Shown piece by piece: positions 1 through 6,604 of a stretch of 14,004 nt of DNA. The stretch comes from an uncultured Collinsella sp. (GTDB lineage Bacteria; Actinomycetota; Coriobacteriia; Coriobacteriales; Coriobacteriaceae): contig USCJ01000016.1 of NCBI GenBank assembly GCA_900553215.1, positions 1-14,004 of the forward strand, given 5' to 3'. Position numbers and translations under genes: made by a program. The notes beneath the pieces were generated by a model, which had not been told where the DNA came from, did no database searches, and saw only the letters and a program-made list of their open reading frames with translations. The first letter of the stretch is position 1; each line of letters begins with the position of its first letter.

Positions 1-46
1 TGACCGCTTTTTGGTCATGCGGGTTCAAGTCCCGCCTCCGACACCA
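1..46 (+). tRNA. tRNA 3' part, probably tRNA-Leu (truncated by window start)
   Basis: Only the 3' part of the tRNA is inside the window. It shows a long variable arm (TGACC / GGTCA pairing around a T-rich loop), a T arm (GCGGG, loop TTCAAGT, CCCGC), the 3' acceptor strand CTCCGAC, discriminator A and an encoded CCA ending at 46. A long variable arm limits it to Leu, Ser, Tyr or Sec. Discriminator A and the acceptor strand favour Leu. The anticodon lies upstream, so the isoacceptor cannot be read. Confidence 0.85.
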
Positions 47-56
47 TCGCATTTGA

Positions 57-79
57 GGAGCCTCTTCGGAGGCTTTTTT
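57..79 (+). terminator. Rho-independent terminator after the tRNA
   Basis: The stem GCCTC / GGAGGC-type pairing (60-64 with 69-73, plus A59-T74) closes a TTCG tetraloop and is followed by a run of six T (74-79). It sits 13 bases after the tRNA CCA, as expected for the end of a tRNA transcript. It is only 27 bases before the ATG of the next gene. Confidence 0.85.
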
Positions 80-105
80 GTTACCGATAGACGGTGAGGT
101 TCACG

Positions 106-2451
106 ATGGAAACGCTTGAGCGCAACGAGTGGGCAGACGTTGCCCAGTTGGTCGAGATCACGAGCGATGCGGTCATCATCTGCGAGCTCGACGGAACCAT
201 TTTGCATGTGAATAATCGATTGCTCGACCTGATGTGTGAAGAGCGTCCCGATGTGATCAATGGCGACGTTAAAGATCTCTTGTACTCTTCGGCATTTGAG
301 CGCGCGACAGAGCACCGTCTTCCGTTTGAGATCAATGGAACCGAGAGCGAGTTGATGCTCAAGCTAAGCGACGGTTCCTTTATTCCCGTCCTCGTTCGTG
401 CCGGCTCGGTTACACCGCCTCGCATCTTTGGCCGCCGCGCGCCGCGCGTCCTGGTGGCGCTCCATAGCATCGAAGAACAGTATTCGCACGATCGTCAGCT
501 CAAGCGTGCGCTATCGGAGCTCAGGGTGGCGAATAAGCGCCTCTCGGGCACGTTGTCTGTCATTATGAGCACGGTGGGCTCCGATGAACTACCTAGTTTG
601 CTGGATACCGTTTTGAATCAGCTCGTGGGGACGCTCGATGCATCGGGTGCTGCTATTTATTTTTCTGAGAGCGGCGGGTTTAAGCTTCGCGGCGTTTCTA
701 AGGAGCTGCATGACAGCTACCTGCCCGAGTTTATGCCGTATGGCGCAGGCATCCCGACGTATGTGCTTCGCGAGTCGCGTGCGTGCCGCTTGTCGATTCA
801 ACAGGACCTGGAGGGCGATCGAGTCGCCTCGGGCATGTTCATGGACTTGGACAATCGTTCTAAGCACCTGCTACGCGTGCAAGATATGCCCCCATATCGT
901 AGCGAGATCTGCCTTCCCGTGTTTTACGGCACTCAGGTTCTTGGCGTATTGGAGGTCGGTTGGAAACGTCCGCAGGCGCCGCTTGCCTATGACGTCAACG
1001 TGCTCGAAGTCATTTGCGATTACCTGTCCATTCAGCTGGTCGGCATGGCATCGAGCCTGCGTTCGCGTCGTACGGCAGAGCTCGGCCGCTCGCTCAATGT
1101 GCTGCGTGATGAGTTGTTTGCCTATCTTGATGATCCTGTTGCCGCCTCGCGTGCTGTGTCATCGGAAATCTGCGCCGTGCTCAATTGTCATTTCTGCCCC
1201 GTGGAGTATGATGCGGGCCTCGAATCCTATGTCATCGATTTTGAGGGCGGCAGTCGTGTGGCGTTGCCGGGCGATCCGGAGTTGCTCTTCTTTTCTGTCA
1301 CGACGCCAGCGGCGCGCCTGGGGGCAACTTCTGATGGGTTCGAGACATCGGTGCTGGGCGGGACGAGCGCTGACGACCTCAAGCACGTGCGTCTAACGCG
1401 TGTGGACGAATCCACGCCTATGGGTACATGGCTGAGGGCTCACGGCCTGCCGTGCCAGGGACTATATGTCGACTCTGGTATCGAGGCGGGGCGCTATCGC
1501 TTGGAGGCGGATGGCAAGCGAAGCAACGATGCGATTGTTCCCGCTGATGTCGCCAAGGGACCGACGACGCGCGCCTTGCTGCTCCGCGATGGCAGCCAGG
1601 AGCCAATCGACGATCTCGAATACGACTACATGGTGCATTTGGCGCACGACTTTGAGTTGATCTATGAGGGCGAGTCTCAAAAGCGCGAAGAGCGCCATAT
1701 CGCTCAGACGCTTCAGATTGGCATGAGAAATTCGCTTAGTGACGTTCCGGGTATCGCAACCGATTCGGTATACCTATCGGCAACGAATTCGGCGTTGGTC
1801 GGCGGCGACTTCTATACGCTTGTTCGTCTTCCCGACGATTGCGCCGTTATGATTTTGGGTGATGTGTCCGGCAAGGGAATCGAGGCGGCGTCGATGTCGG
1901 CGCTCGTTAAGACAGCGTTGACGGCTTATGCCTGGGAGGGCGCGGGGCCCGCACGCATGGCCCGCTCGCTCAATAGTATGCTCATGGGCTTTTCGAGGGT
2001 CGAGACGTTTGTGACGGCGTTTATCGCCAAGATCGATCTTAAAGCGGGCCGAGCTACCTATTGCTCGGCGGGACATCCTCCCACCATGGTCATCAGACCG
2101 TCGTCGACGCCGCTTGGCGGCACGGAAGCCCGAGGGGGAGAGGTGGAGCTCCTTGGGTGTCAATCGGGCGTAATCGGTGCCTTTGAAAGCATGGTGTACG
2201 AGACGGGCGCCTTTACGTTCGCTCCTGGTGACATGCTCTTTATGTATACCGACGGAACGATTGAAGCACGCGATTGCTCGGGTGCTTTCTTTGGCGAGCA
2301 GCGCCTTCGCGACCTTCTGCTCTCTGTCTCGGGTGAGGGCGTATCGGGAATCTGCGGTAAGGTCTTGGGCGAGCTTGACCGCTTTACCGAGTCGGCGCTG
2401 GACGATGACATCGCGCTGGTTTCCCTTGAATTTTTACGAGGTCGATCGTAG
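106..2451 (+). CDS. PAS-GAF-PP2C (SpoIIE/RsbU-type) serine phosphatase
   Basis: This is a predicted soluble signal-sensing phosphatase of the partner-switching class. Such enzymes dephosphorylate a STAS-domain anti-sigma antagonist. From the N terminus there is a PAS-like domain (about residues 8-120), a short coiled linker, a GAF domain (about 155-310), a poorly recognised middle region (about 325-520), and a C-terminal PP2C/SpoIIE domain (about 540-778). The metal-binding acidic residues expected of an active phosphatase are present: GGD (D568), GDVSGKG (D586), SAGHPP, YTDG (D716) and the DDD cluster at 766-768. I chose ATG at 106 over the in-frame GTG at 94 because GAGG at 96-99 is a well-spaced Shine-Dalgarno site for 106, while 94 has none. 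The protein is then 781 residues. The next gene encodes its likely substrate. The signal sensed by PAS and GAF is unknown; no transmembrane segment is seen. Confidence 0.9.
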   Translation: METLERNEWADVAQLVEITSDAVIICELDGTILHVNNRLLDLMCEERPDVINGDVKDLLYSSAFERATEHRLPFEINGTESELMLKLSDGSFIPVLVRAGSVTPPRIFGRRAPRVLVALHSIEEQYSHDRQLKRALSELRVANKRLSGTLSVIMSTVGSDELPSLLDTVLNQLVGTLDASGAAIYFSESGGFKLRGVSKELHDSYLPEFMPYGAGIPTYVLRESRACRLSIQQDLEGDRVASGMFMDLDNRSKHLLRVQDMPPYRSEICLPVFYGTQVLGVLEVGWKRPQAPLAYDVNVLEVICDYLSIQLVGMASSLRSRRTAELGRSLNVLRDELFAYLDDPVAASRAVSSEICAVLNCHFCPVEYDAGLESYVIDFEGGSRVALPGDPELLFFSVTTPAARLGATSDGFETSVLGGTSADDLKHVRLTRVDESTPMGTWLRAHGLPCQGLYVDSGIEAGRYRLEADGKRSNDAIVPADVAKGPTTRALLLRDGSQEPIDDLEYDYMVHLAHDFELIYEGESQKREERHIAQTLQIGMRNSLSDVPGIATDSVYLSATNSALVGGDFYTLVRLPDDCAVMILGDVSGKGIEAASMSALVKTALTAYAWEGAGPARMARSLNSMLMGFSRVETFVTAFIAKIDLKAGRATYCSAGHPPTMVIRPSSTPLGGTEARGGEVELLGCQSGVIGAFESMVYETGAFTFAPGDMLFMYTDGTIEARDCSGAFFGEQRLRDLLLSVSGEGVSGICGKVLGELDRFTESALDDDIALVSLEFLRGRS

Positions 2452-2532
2452 ACCGCGACGCTTGACGGGCAAAATCTTCGCAGTTACAGATACGTATGCA
2501 TCGAGCGAACTCTTTTGGGGAACCATGGTCGT

Positions 2533-3279
2533 ATGAATGAGTGGAATGACATAGCGGTTTTGACGCCACCGGGCGATATCGACATCGCCTCGGTGACCGC
2601 GTTGCGCCGACGGTTGGATAATTTGATCGGCCGGGGCGTGCGTCGTGTTGTCATCAATTGCCAGACTGTGAGCTTCATCGATTCGACGGGCCTGGCATTC
2701 CTGCTTACGCGCGCTCGTGAGCTCATGAGGCGAGAAGGCCTGCTTTCGCTCGTCAATGCATCAGGTGAAGTTGTTCGCTTTTTGGAGATTGCTCGTCTTG
2801 TCGATATCCTTCATGTCGCGGGGCCGGCACGGGAGTCTATTCCCGCCATTCCGGTGGGGGAGCTGCCTCGCTGGAGTAAGAGCGTCGAGGTCCGTCAGGG
2901 TATCGAGAATCTTCCATACTACCGACATCGTATCGCCGAACTCCTTGAATCGCTTCCGTTGCGCCGTGACGAGCGCTACGATGTCGCATTGGCGTCGGGG
3001 GAGGCGCTGGGTAATGCCTATGACCATGCGGGCGGTATCGGGTGCGTCCTGACGGTTCAGGCCTATAGCGATCGCGTTGTGGTTGAGGTGCTTGATCGAG
3101 GTGCCGGCTATTCTATCGATGAAACGAGCGAACCGGTCGCATCAGAGGAGCGCGGCCGTGGTATCAAGCTTATGCGTATGCTCGTCGATAACGTGGAGGT
3201 TGCTCGTCGTACGGACGGCGCCGGCACGCGCGTGCAGATGGTGAAGCTGTTTAGCGGAGCGCTGGAATCGTGTGCCTAG
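2533..3279 (+). CDS. STAS-HATPase fusion: anti-sigma antagonist joined to RsbW/SpoIIAB-like kinase
   Basis: A 248-residue protein that combines two usually separate parts of a partner switch. Residues 1-100 are a STAS domain with the motif FIDSTG (D50, S51, T52), whose hydroxyl residue is the usual phosphorylation site. Residues 120-245 are a GHKL ATPase/kinase domain: N box GEALGNAYDHA (E157, N161, H165), G1 box DRGAG (D188) and G2 box GRGIKLM (G208, G210). All motifs look intact. The phosphatase 82 bases upstream would reverse the kinase reaction. I prefer ATG 2533; GGGG at 2517-2520 is a weak ribosome site about 12 bases away. TTG 2515 would add six residues but has no site. No sigma factor gene is adjacent, so the output target could be a distant sigma factor or something else. 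Family assignment is firm; the role is inferred. Confidence 0.88.
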   Translation: MNEWNDIAVLTPPGDIDIASVTALRRRLDNLIGRGVRRVVINCQTVSFIDSTGLAFLLTRARELMRREGLLSLVNASGEVVRFLEIARLVDILHVAGPARESIPAIPVGELPRWSKSVEVRQGIENLPYYRHRIAELLESLPLRRDERYDVALASGEALGNAYDHAGGIGCVLTVQAYSDRVVVEVLDRGAGYSIDETSEPVASEERGRGIKLMRMLVDNVEVARRTDGAGTRVQMVKLFSGALESCA

Positions 3280-3343
3280 CCAATCGCTTTAGCGCGTTTA
3301 GCTACTAAGAACATGCGGCAGACAAGTTTTTTGAAAAAAGTAC

Positions 3344-3372
3344 TTGCGTCTTTTGGACAACTCGCGTAAATT
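3344..3372 (+). promoter_or_regulatory. Probable housekeeping promoter for the tRNA-Gly/tRNA-Val operon
   Basis: The -35 TTGCGT (3344-3349) and -10 TAAATT (3367-3372) are separated by exactly 17 bases. Initiation would fall near 3379, just before the tRNA at 3385. The placement fits a short tRNA leader. The -35 matches consensus at four of six positions. Confidence 0.6.
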
Positions 3373-3384
3373 AATAACCCGCAA

Positions 3385-3460
3385 GCGGACATGGCTCAGT
3401 TGGTAGAGCACAACCTTGCCAAGGTTGGGGTCGCGGGTTCGAGCCCCGTTGTCCGCTCCA
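3385..3460 (+). tRNA. tRNA-Gly (anticodon GCC)
   Basis: A complete 76-base cloverleaf. The acceptor arms GCGGACA and TGTCCGC pair perfectly, followed by discriminator T and an encoded CCA (3458-3460). The anticodon stem CAACC/GGTTG closes the loop TTGCCAA with anticodon GCC at 3418-3420. The D arm (GGCTCAGTTGGTAGAGC) and T arm are standard. It is followed after three bases by tRNA-Val, so the two are cotranscribed. Confidence 0.97.
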
Positions 3461-3463
3461 TTT

Positions 3464-3538
3464 GGGCGTTTAGCTCAGGGGGAGAGCGCTTCCCTGACAC
3501 GGAAGAGGTCAGAAGTTCAAATCTTCTAACGCCCACCA
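3464..3538 (+). tRNA. tRNA-Val (anticodon GAC)
   Basis: A complete 75-base cloverleaf. Acceptor arms GGGCGTT and AACGCCC pair, with discriminator A and encoded CCA ending at 3538. The anticodon stem CTTCC/GGAAG closes the loop CTGACAC, anticodon GAC at 3496-3498. The T arm is AGAAG, loop TTCAAAT, CTTCT. Confidence 0.97.
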
Positions 3539-3546
3539 AATGTTCG

Positions 3547-3578
3547 CAGCTCAGAGGCTTAGCCTCTGAGCTGTTTTG
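3547..3578 (+). terminator. Rho-independent terminator of the tRNA operon
   Basis: A perfect 12-bp stem (CAGCTCAGAGGC at 3547-3558 with GCCTCTGAGCTG at 3562-3573) has a three-base loop and is followed by TTTTGTTTT. It lies nine bases after the tRNA-Val CCA. Confidence 0.92.
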
Positions 3579-3681
3579 TTTTGGTCGCCAAATCGCCGGC
3601 AAAAGGTACCTCGCTTCATGAAAGAGCGGTTCTGAACGTCAGTTTAGCCTTGTCATCTCAATCGAGTGGGGGTTGACCATT

Positions 3682-4311
3682 TTGAACATAACCGTGCATC
3701 TCGTTGACGTTTCTGCGATCGATCCCGGCGAGACCGTTGATATGGCATCAATCGCGGGACGTTATGCCTCGCGTGCCTCCAATGGAGATCTCCCCATTGC
3801 GTCTCGGAGGGAAGCTGCGGGCGTGGGTCTGCTGCTTCGCGACGCCCTGGGTGTCTTCGACGACACCCAGCTTGCGCGTTCTGCTTTCGGCAAGATCGAG
3901 CTTGCGGATGGGGAGGCCCCCTCTATTTCCATTTCACATGGCGGAAGCGTGGCCGTCCTCGCTGTTTCCGATGTTGCTCGGTCGGTCGGAGGACCTATTG
4001 GCGTGGATATCGAGGCGGTCGATGAGATTGTACCTATTGCGGTTGAGCGTATGGCGAGCTCAAGGGAACGGGCGTGGATTGACGCTGCGGCAGATTCGCA
4101 GGAACGCGCCTTTCGGCTGTGTCGGGTTTGGACGCGTATCGAAGCCGTCCTGAAGGCGGAGGGGTCCGGCTTTTCAATCGATCCCCGCAAAGACGGGTTG
4201 CCGAGCGGATGGTTTACTTCCTCGGTGGTGTTTGGCCAGTGTGTCATCTCTTGTGCAGCGCGTTCTATGCCCCATATCGCCATTGAGGAGCATGCCTTTC
4301 GGGTAGCATAG
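3682..4311 (+). CDS. Sfp-type 4'-phosphopantetheinyl transferase
   Basis: Predicted to move the phosphopantetheine arm from CoA to a serine of a carrier protein, converting it from apo to holo form. The evidence is the Sfp-family motif set: ISISHGG (about residues 89-95), the metal-binding GVDIE (D109, E111) and WTRIEAVLKAEGSG (W150, E154, K158). The Lys that normally precedes the Glu in the W-x-x-K-E-A motif is Ile here (153). The protein is 209 residues, close to the 210-240 of the family. The start is uncertain: TTG 3682 has the G-rich GTGGGGG ending nine bases upstream, whereas TTG 3673 would abut it. It is followed 29 bases later by a TetR gene. A natural partner is the acyl carrier protein gene at 7119, although it could also serve the fatty-acid synthase carrier. 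Confidence 0.85.
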   Translation: MNITVHLVDVSAIDPGETVDMASIAGRYASRASNGDLPIASRREAAGVGLLLRDALGVFDDTQLARSAFGKIELADGEAPSISISHGGSVAVLAVSDVARSVGGPIGVDIEAVDEIVPIAVERMASSRERAWIDAAADSQERAFRLCRVWTRIEAVLKAEGSGFSIDPRKDGLPSGWFTSSVVFGQCVISCAARSMPHIAIEEHAFRVA

Positions 4312-4340
4312 TAGCCAATCGCCAACAGGGGAGGCCTTCT

Positions 4341-4958
4341 ATGTCACTGAACGCTAAAAACGATATTGCTTCGCGGATCGAAGGCGCCGTCTTTGAACTT
4401 ATGGCGACAACGCCTGTGCAATCGATTAAGGTCACCGACGTACTCCGTCTTGCCCATACATCAAAATCAACCTTCTATCGTTGCTACCGCTCTGTCGATG
4501 ATGTGGTCAAGCGCTTTGAAGATGAGCTGCTCCAGAACATGCAAGACATTAACGACGTTGCCCTTGAGGCTCGTTTTGGTGATGCGCAGCTTGATCCCAC
4601 GCCCACGATGATCAAGCGCATGGAAATCCTCAAGGCCAATCGCTCGAAAGTCCTGGCGCTTAACAGCGATAACGGTGATCCCGTGTTTGCACACAAGGCA
4701 ACGATCTTCATGCATGACTATTTTCGCGATCGTTTGCGGTCGACGTTTTCGGATGAGACGGACCTCGATCTGTATCTTGCTTTTGCGCTTGCGGGCCACC
4801 ATAACCTCATCCAGTATTGGCTCGAAGTCCGGCCTGACCTTGAGGCACGAACCGTTGCCGCCGCGCTCAATCGCATGTTCTACGCACCGCTCTTTGTCGA
4901 CGATGCATCGCGCCATTGGCATCCGCGGATCCCTGATTTCGATAATACGCTCGGATGA
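4341..4958 (+). CDS. TetR/AcrR-family transcriptional regulator
   Basis: A 205-residue protein with an N-terminal TetR-type helix-turn-helix (about residues 8-55). The recognition region is KVTDVLRLAHTSKSTFYRCY, with the STFY sequence typical of the family. The C-terminal part is a helical ligand-binding and dimerisation domain that I cannot place in a specific subfamily. The start is fixed by AGGGGAGG at 4327-4334, seven bases before ATG. It lies directly upstream of a repeat-rich control region and the thiolase operon, so it is the best candidate for that operon's regulator and possibly for its own gene. The ligand is unknown; an acyl-CoA or fatty-acid-like ligand would fit the neighbours but is a guess. 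Confidence 0.85.
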   Translation: MSLNAKNDIASRIEGAVFELMATTPVQSIKVTDVLRLAHTSKSTFYRCYRSVDDVVKRFEDELLQNMQDINDVALEARFGDAQLDPTPTMIKRMEILKANRSKVLALNSDNGDPVFAHKATIFMHDYFRDRLRSTFSDETDLDLYLAFALAGHHNLIQYWLEVRPDLEARTVAAALNRMFYAPLFVDDASRHWHPRIPDFDNTLG

Positions 4959-4968
4959 ACGGTCGCTA

Positions 4969-5047
4969 TTTACGGGTAAATGGTTAGATTCATGGCGGTG
5001 TCATAATGATTTGCCGAATCCTTGCATTATTGATAAGACCATTTACC
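4969..5047. repeat. Repeated TTTAC/GTAAA elements, candidate operators
   Basis: TTTACGGGTAAA (4969-4980) is a short palindrome with 5-base arms. Overlapping it, GGTAAATGGT (4975-4984) recurs as its exact reverse complement ACCATTTACC at 5038-5047. The two 10-base copies are 63 bases apart, about six helical turns, and start 16 bases after the TetR gene stop. They suit paired sites for a dimeric regulator with DNA looping. Which protein binds is inference. Confidence 0.4.
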
Positions 5048-5066
5048 TGCTATTTGGAACGCTTTT

Positions 5067-5107
5067 GCCCTATGGGTCTCAAATGATGGGACACATAGGG
5101 CCTTTTT
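5067..5107 (+). terminator. Hairpin with T-run, terminator or attenuator after the TetR gene
   Basis: GCCCTATG (5067-5074) pairs with CATAGGGC (5094-5101), an 8-bp stem that can extend inward through GTC/GAC, followed by C and TTTTT (5103-5107). It would end transcripts reading out of the TetR gene. A second hairpin, ATGGGACA (5086-5093) with TGTCCCAT (5107-5114), uses part of the first loop and of the T-run. The two folds compete, which is an arrangement typical of attenuators. Confidence 0.55.
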
Positions 5108-5156
5108 GTCCCATACGTCCTGTCTTGCCCCTCATAAACTAAAGCTACGTTCAAAA

Positions 5157-5174
5157 GAACCACTGCAGTAGTTC
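5157..5174. promoter_or_regulatory. Near-perfect 18-bp palindrome, candidate operator
   Basis: GAAC-C-ACTGCAGT-A-GTTC is symmetric at 16 of 18 positions, with an exact 8-base centre. A further GTTC at 5149-5152 region (GTTCAAAAGAAC) makes a second, overlapping inverted pair with the same half-site. This is the size and symmetry expected of a TetR-type operator. The binding protein is inferred only from proximity. Confidence 0.4.
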
Positions 5175-5190
5175 AACGTGTGACGGCACA

Positions 5191-5227
5191 GAAAAGCCGC
5201 GAGCGCTCTCTCACCTTCGCTCGCGGC
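5191..5227. terminator. GC-rich 10-bp hairpin (minus-strand terminator or leader hairpin)
   Basis: GCCGCGAGCG (5196-5205) and CGCTCGCGGC (5218-5227) are perfect reverse complements around a 12-base loop. Read on the minus strand the stem is followed by TTTTC, so it looks like a terminator against antisense transcription coming from the operon. No minus-strand gene is present to need it. On the plus strand it lacks a T-run and may instead be a stable leader structure. Confidence 0.5.
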
Positions 5228-5254
5228 CGGACTGCGCCATCACTCCGTACACCC

Positions 5255-5273
5255 TCACATGATTAGGATGTGA
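5255..5273 (+). promoter_or_regulatory. TCACAT-N7-ATGTGA inverted repeat over a possible ribosome site
   Basis: TCACAT (5255-5260) and ATGTGA (5268-5273) flank GATTAGG. In RNA this 6-bp hairpin would hold AGGAT, the only ribosome site available for the GTG start at 5280. In DNA it resembles an operator for a dimeric regulator. Either reading is possible. Confidence 0.35.
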
Positions 5274-5300
5274 TATTCAGTGGTTACGCTCGGAAAGAAC

Positions 5301-6566
5301 ATGCGCAGCGTCTCGATTGTAGGCGTAGGCTGCACCCCGTTCAAGGATTTTGAGGAGCATCCCGAGACCCAGGGTATTGGCGAGGGCGAGGCGTTTGGCT
5401 ATGCGGCCCTCGAGGCAATTGCCGATGCCGGTCTTGAGCCCCGCGATATCGACTTTTTCTACCACGGCAGCGCCAATCCGTATCTTGTTGGCGATTGCAT
5501 TACCCCCAACATGCAGGTTGCCGATTGGTTTGGCGTTCGCGCCAAGGGTTCCGTCCATCATTCCGAGGCTTGCTGCACGGGCTACGTCGCCCTTGAGCAG
5601 GCCGTGATGGCAGTCGCCTCCGGTGCCTACGATGTCGTCCTTACGGGTGCCTGCGATTTGGCTTCGACTCTTCCCGTTGAGCACATGCCCTCCCATATTC
5701 GTCAGGACTTTACGCTCGACGTCATGATTCCCTCGCTCGATAAGATCTATGACCGCGCTTATGGTCGTCCGCTCGATGGCGCCTTCGGCGTGTCGTTCGA
5801 CAACTGGATCAACGAGTATTCGATGCAGTACGACCTTACTGCCGATCAGATCGATGACGCCCTGAACGGCCTTACCAAGAGCCTTCGCCGCGGTGCCGTC
5901 CTGAATCCCCTTGCCTGGTACGAGACCACGGTCGAGGAGGATGCGAAGGCAGCTGGGTTCGATACCGCCGACGAGTATCTCAAGAGCATGTACAACCCGC
6001 GCGTTACGCAGTACCTGCGCGTTACCGGCTTTGAGAAGAAGTGCGACGGTGCCGCCGCTGTTGTCGTGATGCCCACGGAGAAGGCCAAGGCCATGGGTGT
6101 CCCGTATGCACCTATCGAGGTTCTGGGCACGGGCGCCTCTGCCGTCGAGGCCGGCCTGCTTCACAATGAGCACTGGGCTACCGAGCTTGCCGCCAGGCAG
6201 GTCTACGACCTTACCGGCGTGAGCCCCGACGAGATCGACCTGTTTATGTGCAATGACTTCTTCCTGGCTTCCGAGATCGTCTCGGCTGAGGAGTGCGGCT
6301 ATATTCCGCGCGGCGAGGCTTGGAAGTATGCGATCGATGGCCGCACCGCTTTTGACGGTGATAAGCCCATCAACCCGCACGGTGGCCGTTGCAACTTCGG
6401 CCACGCTCATGGCGCATCCGGCATCGCCGATATCGTCGAGGCCGTCAAGCAGATGCGCGGCGTCGCCGGTGCAACCCAGATGAAGAAGATTCCTGAGACG
6501 GCCTTCCTGCGCGGTTTTGGCGGTTCTCAGAATGTGCGCTGCCAGATTCTTCGTACCGTCGCCTAA
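5301..6566 (+). CDS. SCP-x-type thiolase family protein (thiolase/beta-ketoacyl synthase fold)
   Basis: Predicted cytosolic enzyme of the thiolase superfamily, 421 residues from ATG 5301. It would cleave or form a beta-ketoacyl thioester. The N terminus MRSVSIVGVGCTPF is typical of SCP-x thiolases. The nucleophile region is SEACCTGYVAL; C91 is at the catalytic position and is kept, unlike Ltp2-type aldolases of the same family. The C-terminal histidine motif is GHAHGASG (H368). The usual H-D-x-F motif reads C-N-D-F-F (N318), so a normally conserved His is Asn. ATG 5301 is preferred (GGAAAG just upstream, family-like N terminus); GTG 5280 would add seven residues. The next gene is a DUF35 protein, the standard partner of this thiolase group. 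The reaction direction and substrate are unknown. Confidence 0.85.
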   Translation: MRSVSIVGVGCTPFKDFEEHPETQGIGEGEAFGYAALEAIADAGLEPRDIDFFYHGSANPYLVGDCITPNMQVADWFGVRAKGSVHHSEACCTGYVALEQAVMAVASGAYDVVLTGACDLASTLPVEHMPSHIRQDFTLDVMIPSLDKIYDRAYGRPLDGAFGVSFDNWINEYSMQYDLTADQIDDALNGLTKSLRRGAVLNPLAWYETTVEEDAKAAGFDTADEYLKSMYNPRVTQYLRVTGFEKKCDGAAAVVVMPTEKAKAMGVPYAPIEVLGTGASAVEAGLLHNEHWATELAARQVYDLTGVSPDEIDLFMCNDFFLASEIVSAEECGYIPRGEAWKYAIDGRTAFDGDKPINPHGGRCNFGHAHGASGIADIVEAVKQMRGVAGATQMKKIPETAFLRGFGGSQNVRCQILRTVA

Positions 6567-6604
6567 GCGACCGCGGTTTTCGATTTCCCATAAGGAGTAT
6601 TCTC

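Larger units (their letters stand above)
4959..5300. promoter_or_regulatory. Gene-free control region upstream of the thiolase operon
   Basis: About 340 bases without a convincing gene. It holds at least five inverted repeats, listed separately: TTTAC/GTAAA elements, two mutually exclusive hairpins, a GAAC...GTTC palindrome, a GC-rich hairpin and a TCACAT...ATGTGA repeat near the start codon. I could not find a strong -35/-10 pair with 16-18 base spacing, so the operon promoter is not assigned. An activator-dependent or alternative-sigma promoter is possible. Confidence 0.6.

Noticed and set aside
638..1396. 252-codon plus-strand frame inside the phosphatase gene
   Set aside because: It overlaps the GAF and middle regions in another frame, has no ribosome site, and its product is rich in Arg, Ser and Cys as out-of-frame translations are.
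3391..3621. Open frames on both strands over the tRNA pair
   Set aside because: They run through two complete tRNAs and a terminator, and are translations of RNA genes.
3762..4325. 187-codon minus-strand open frame
   Set aside because: It is antisense to the PPTase, which has the family motifs; the minus-strand product has none.
5277..6410. 377-codon open frame on the minus strand
   Set aside because: It is antisense to the thiolase gene, with a low-complexity composition and no recognisable motif.
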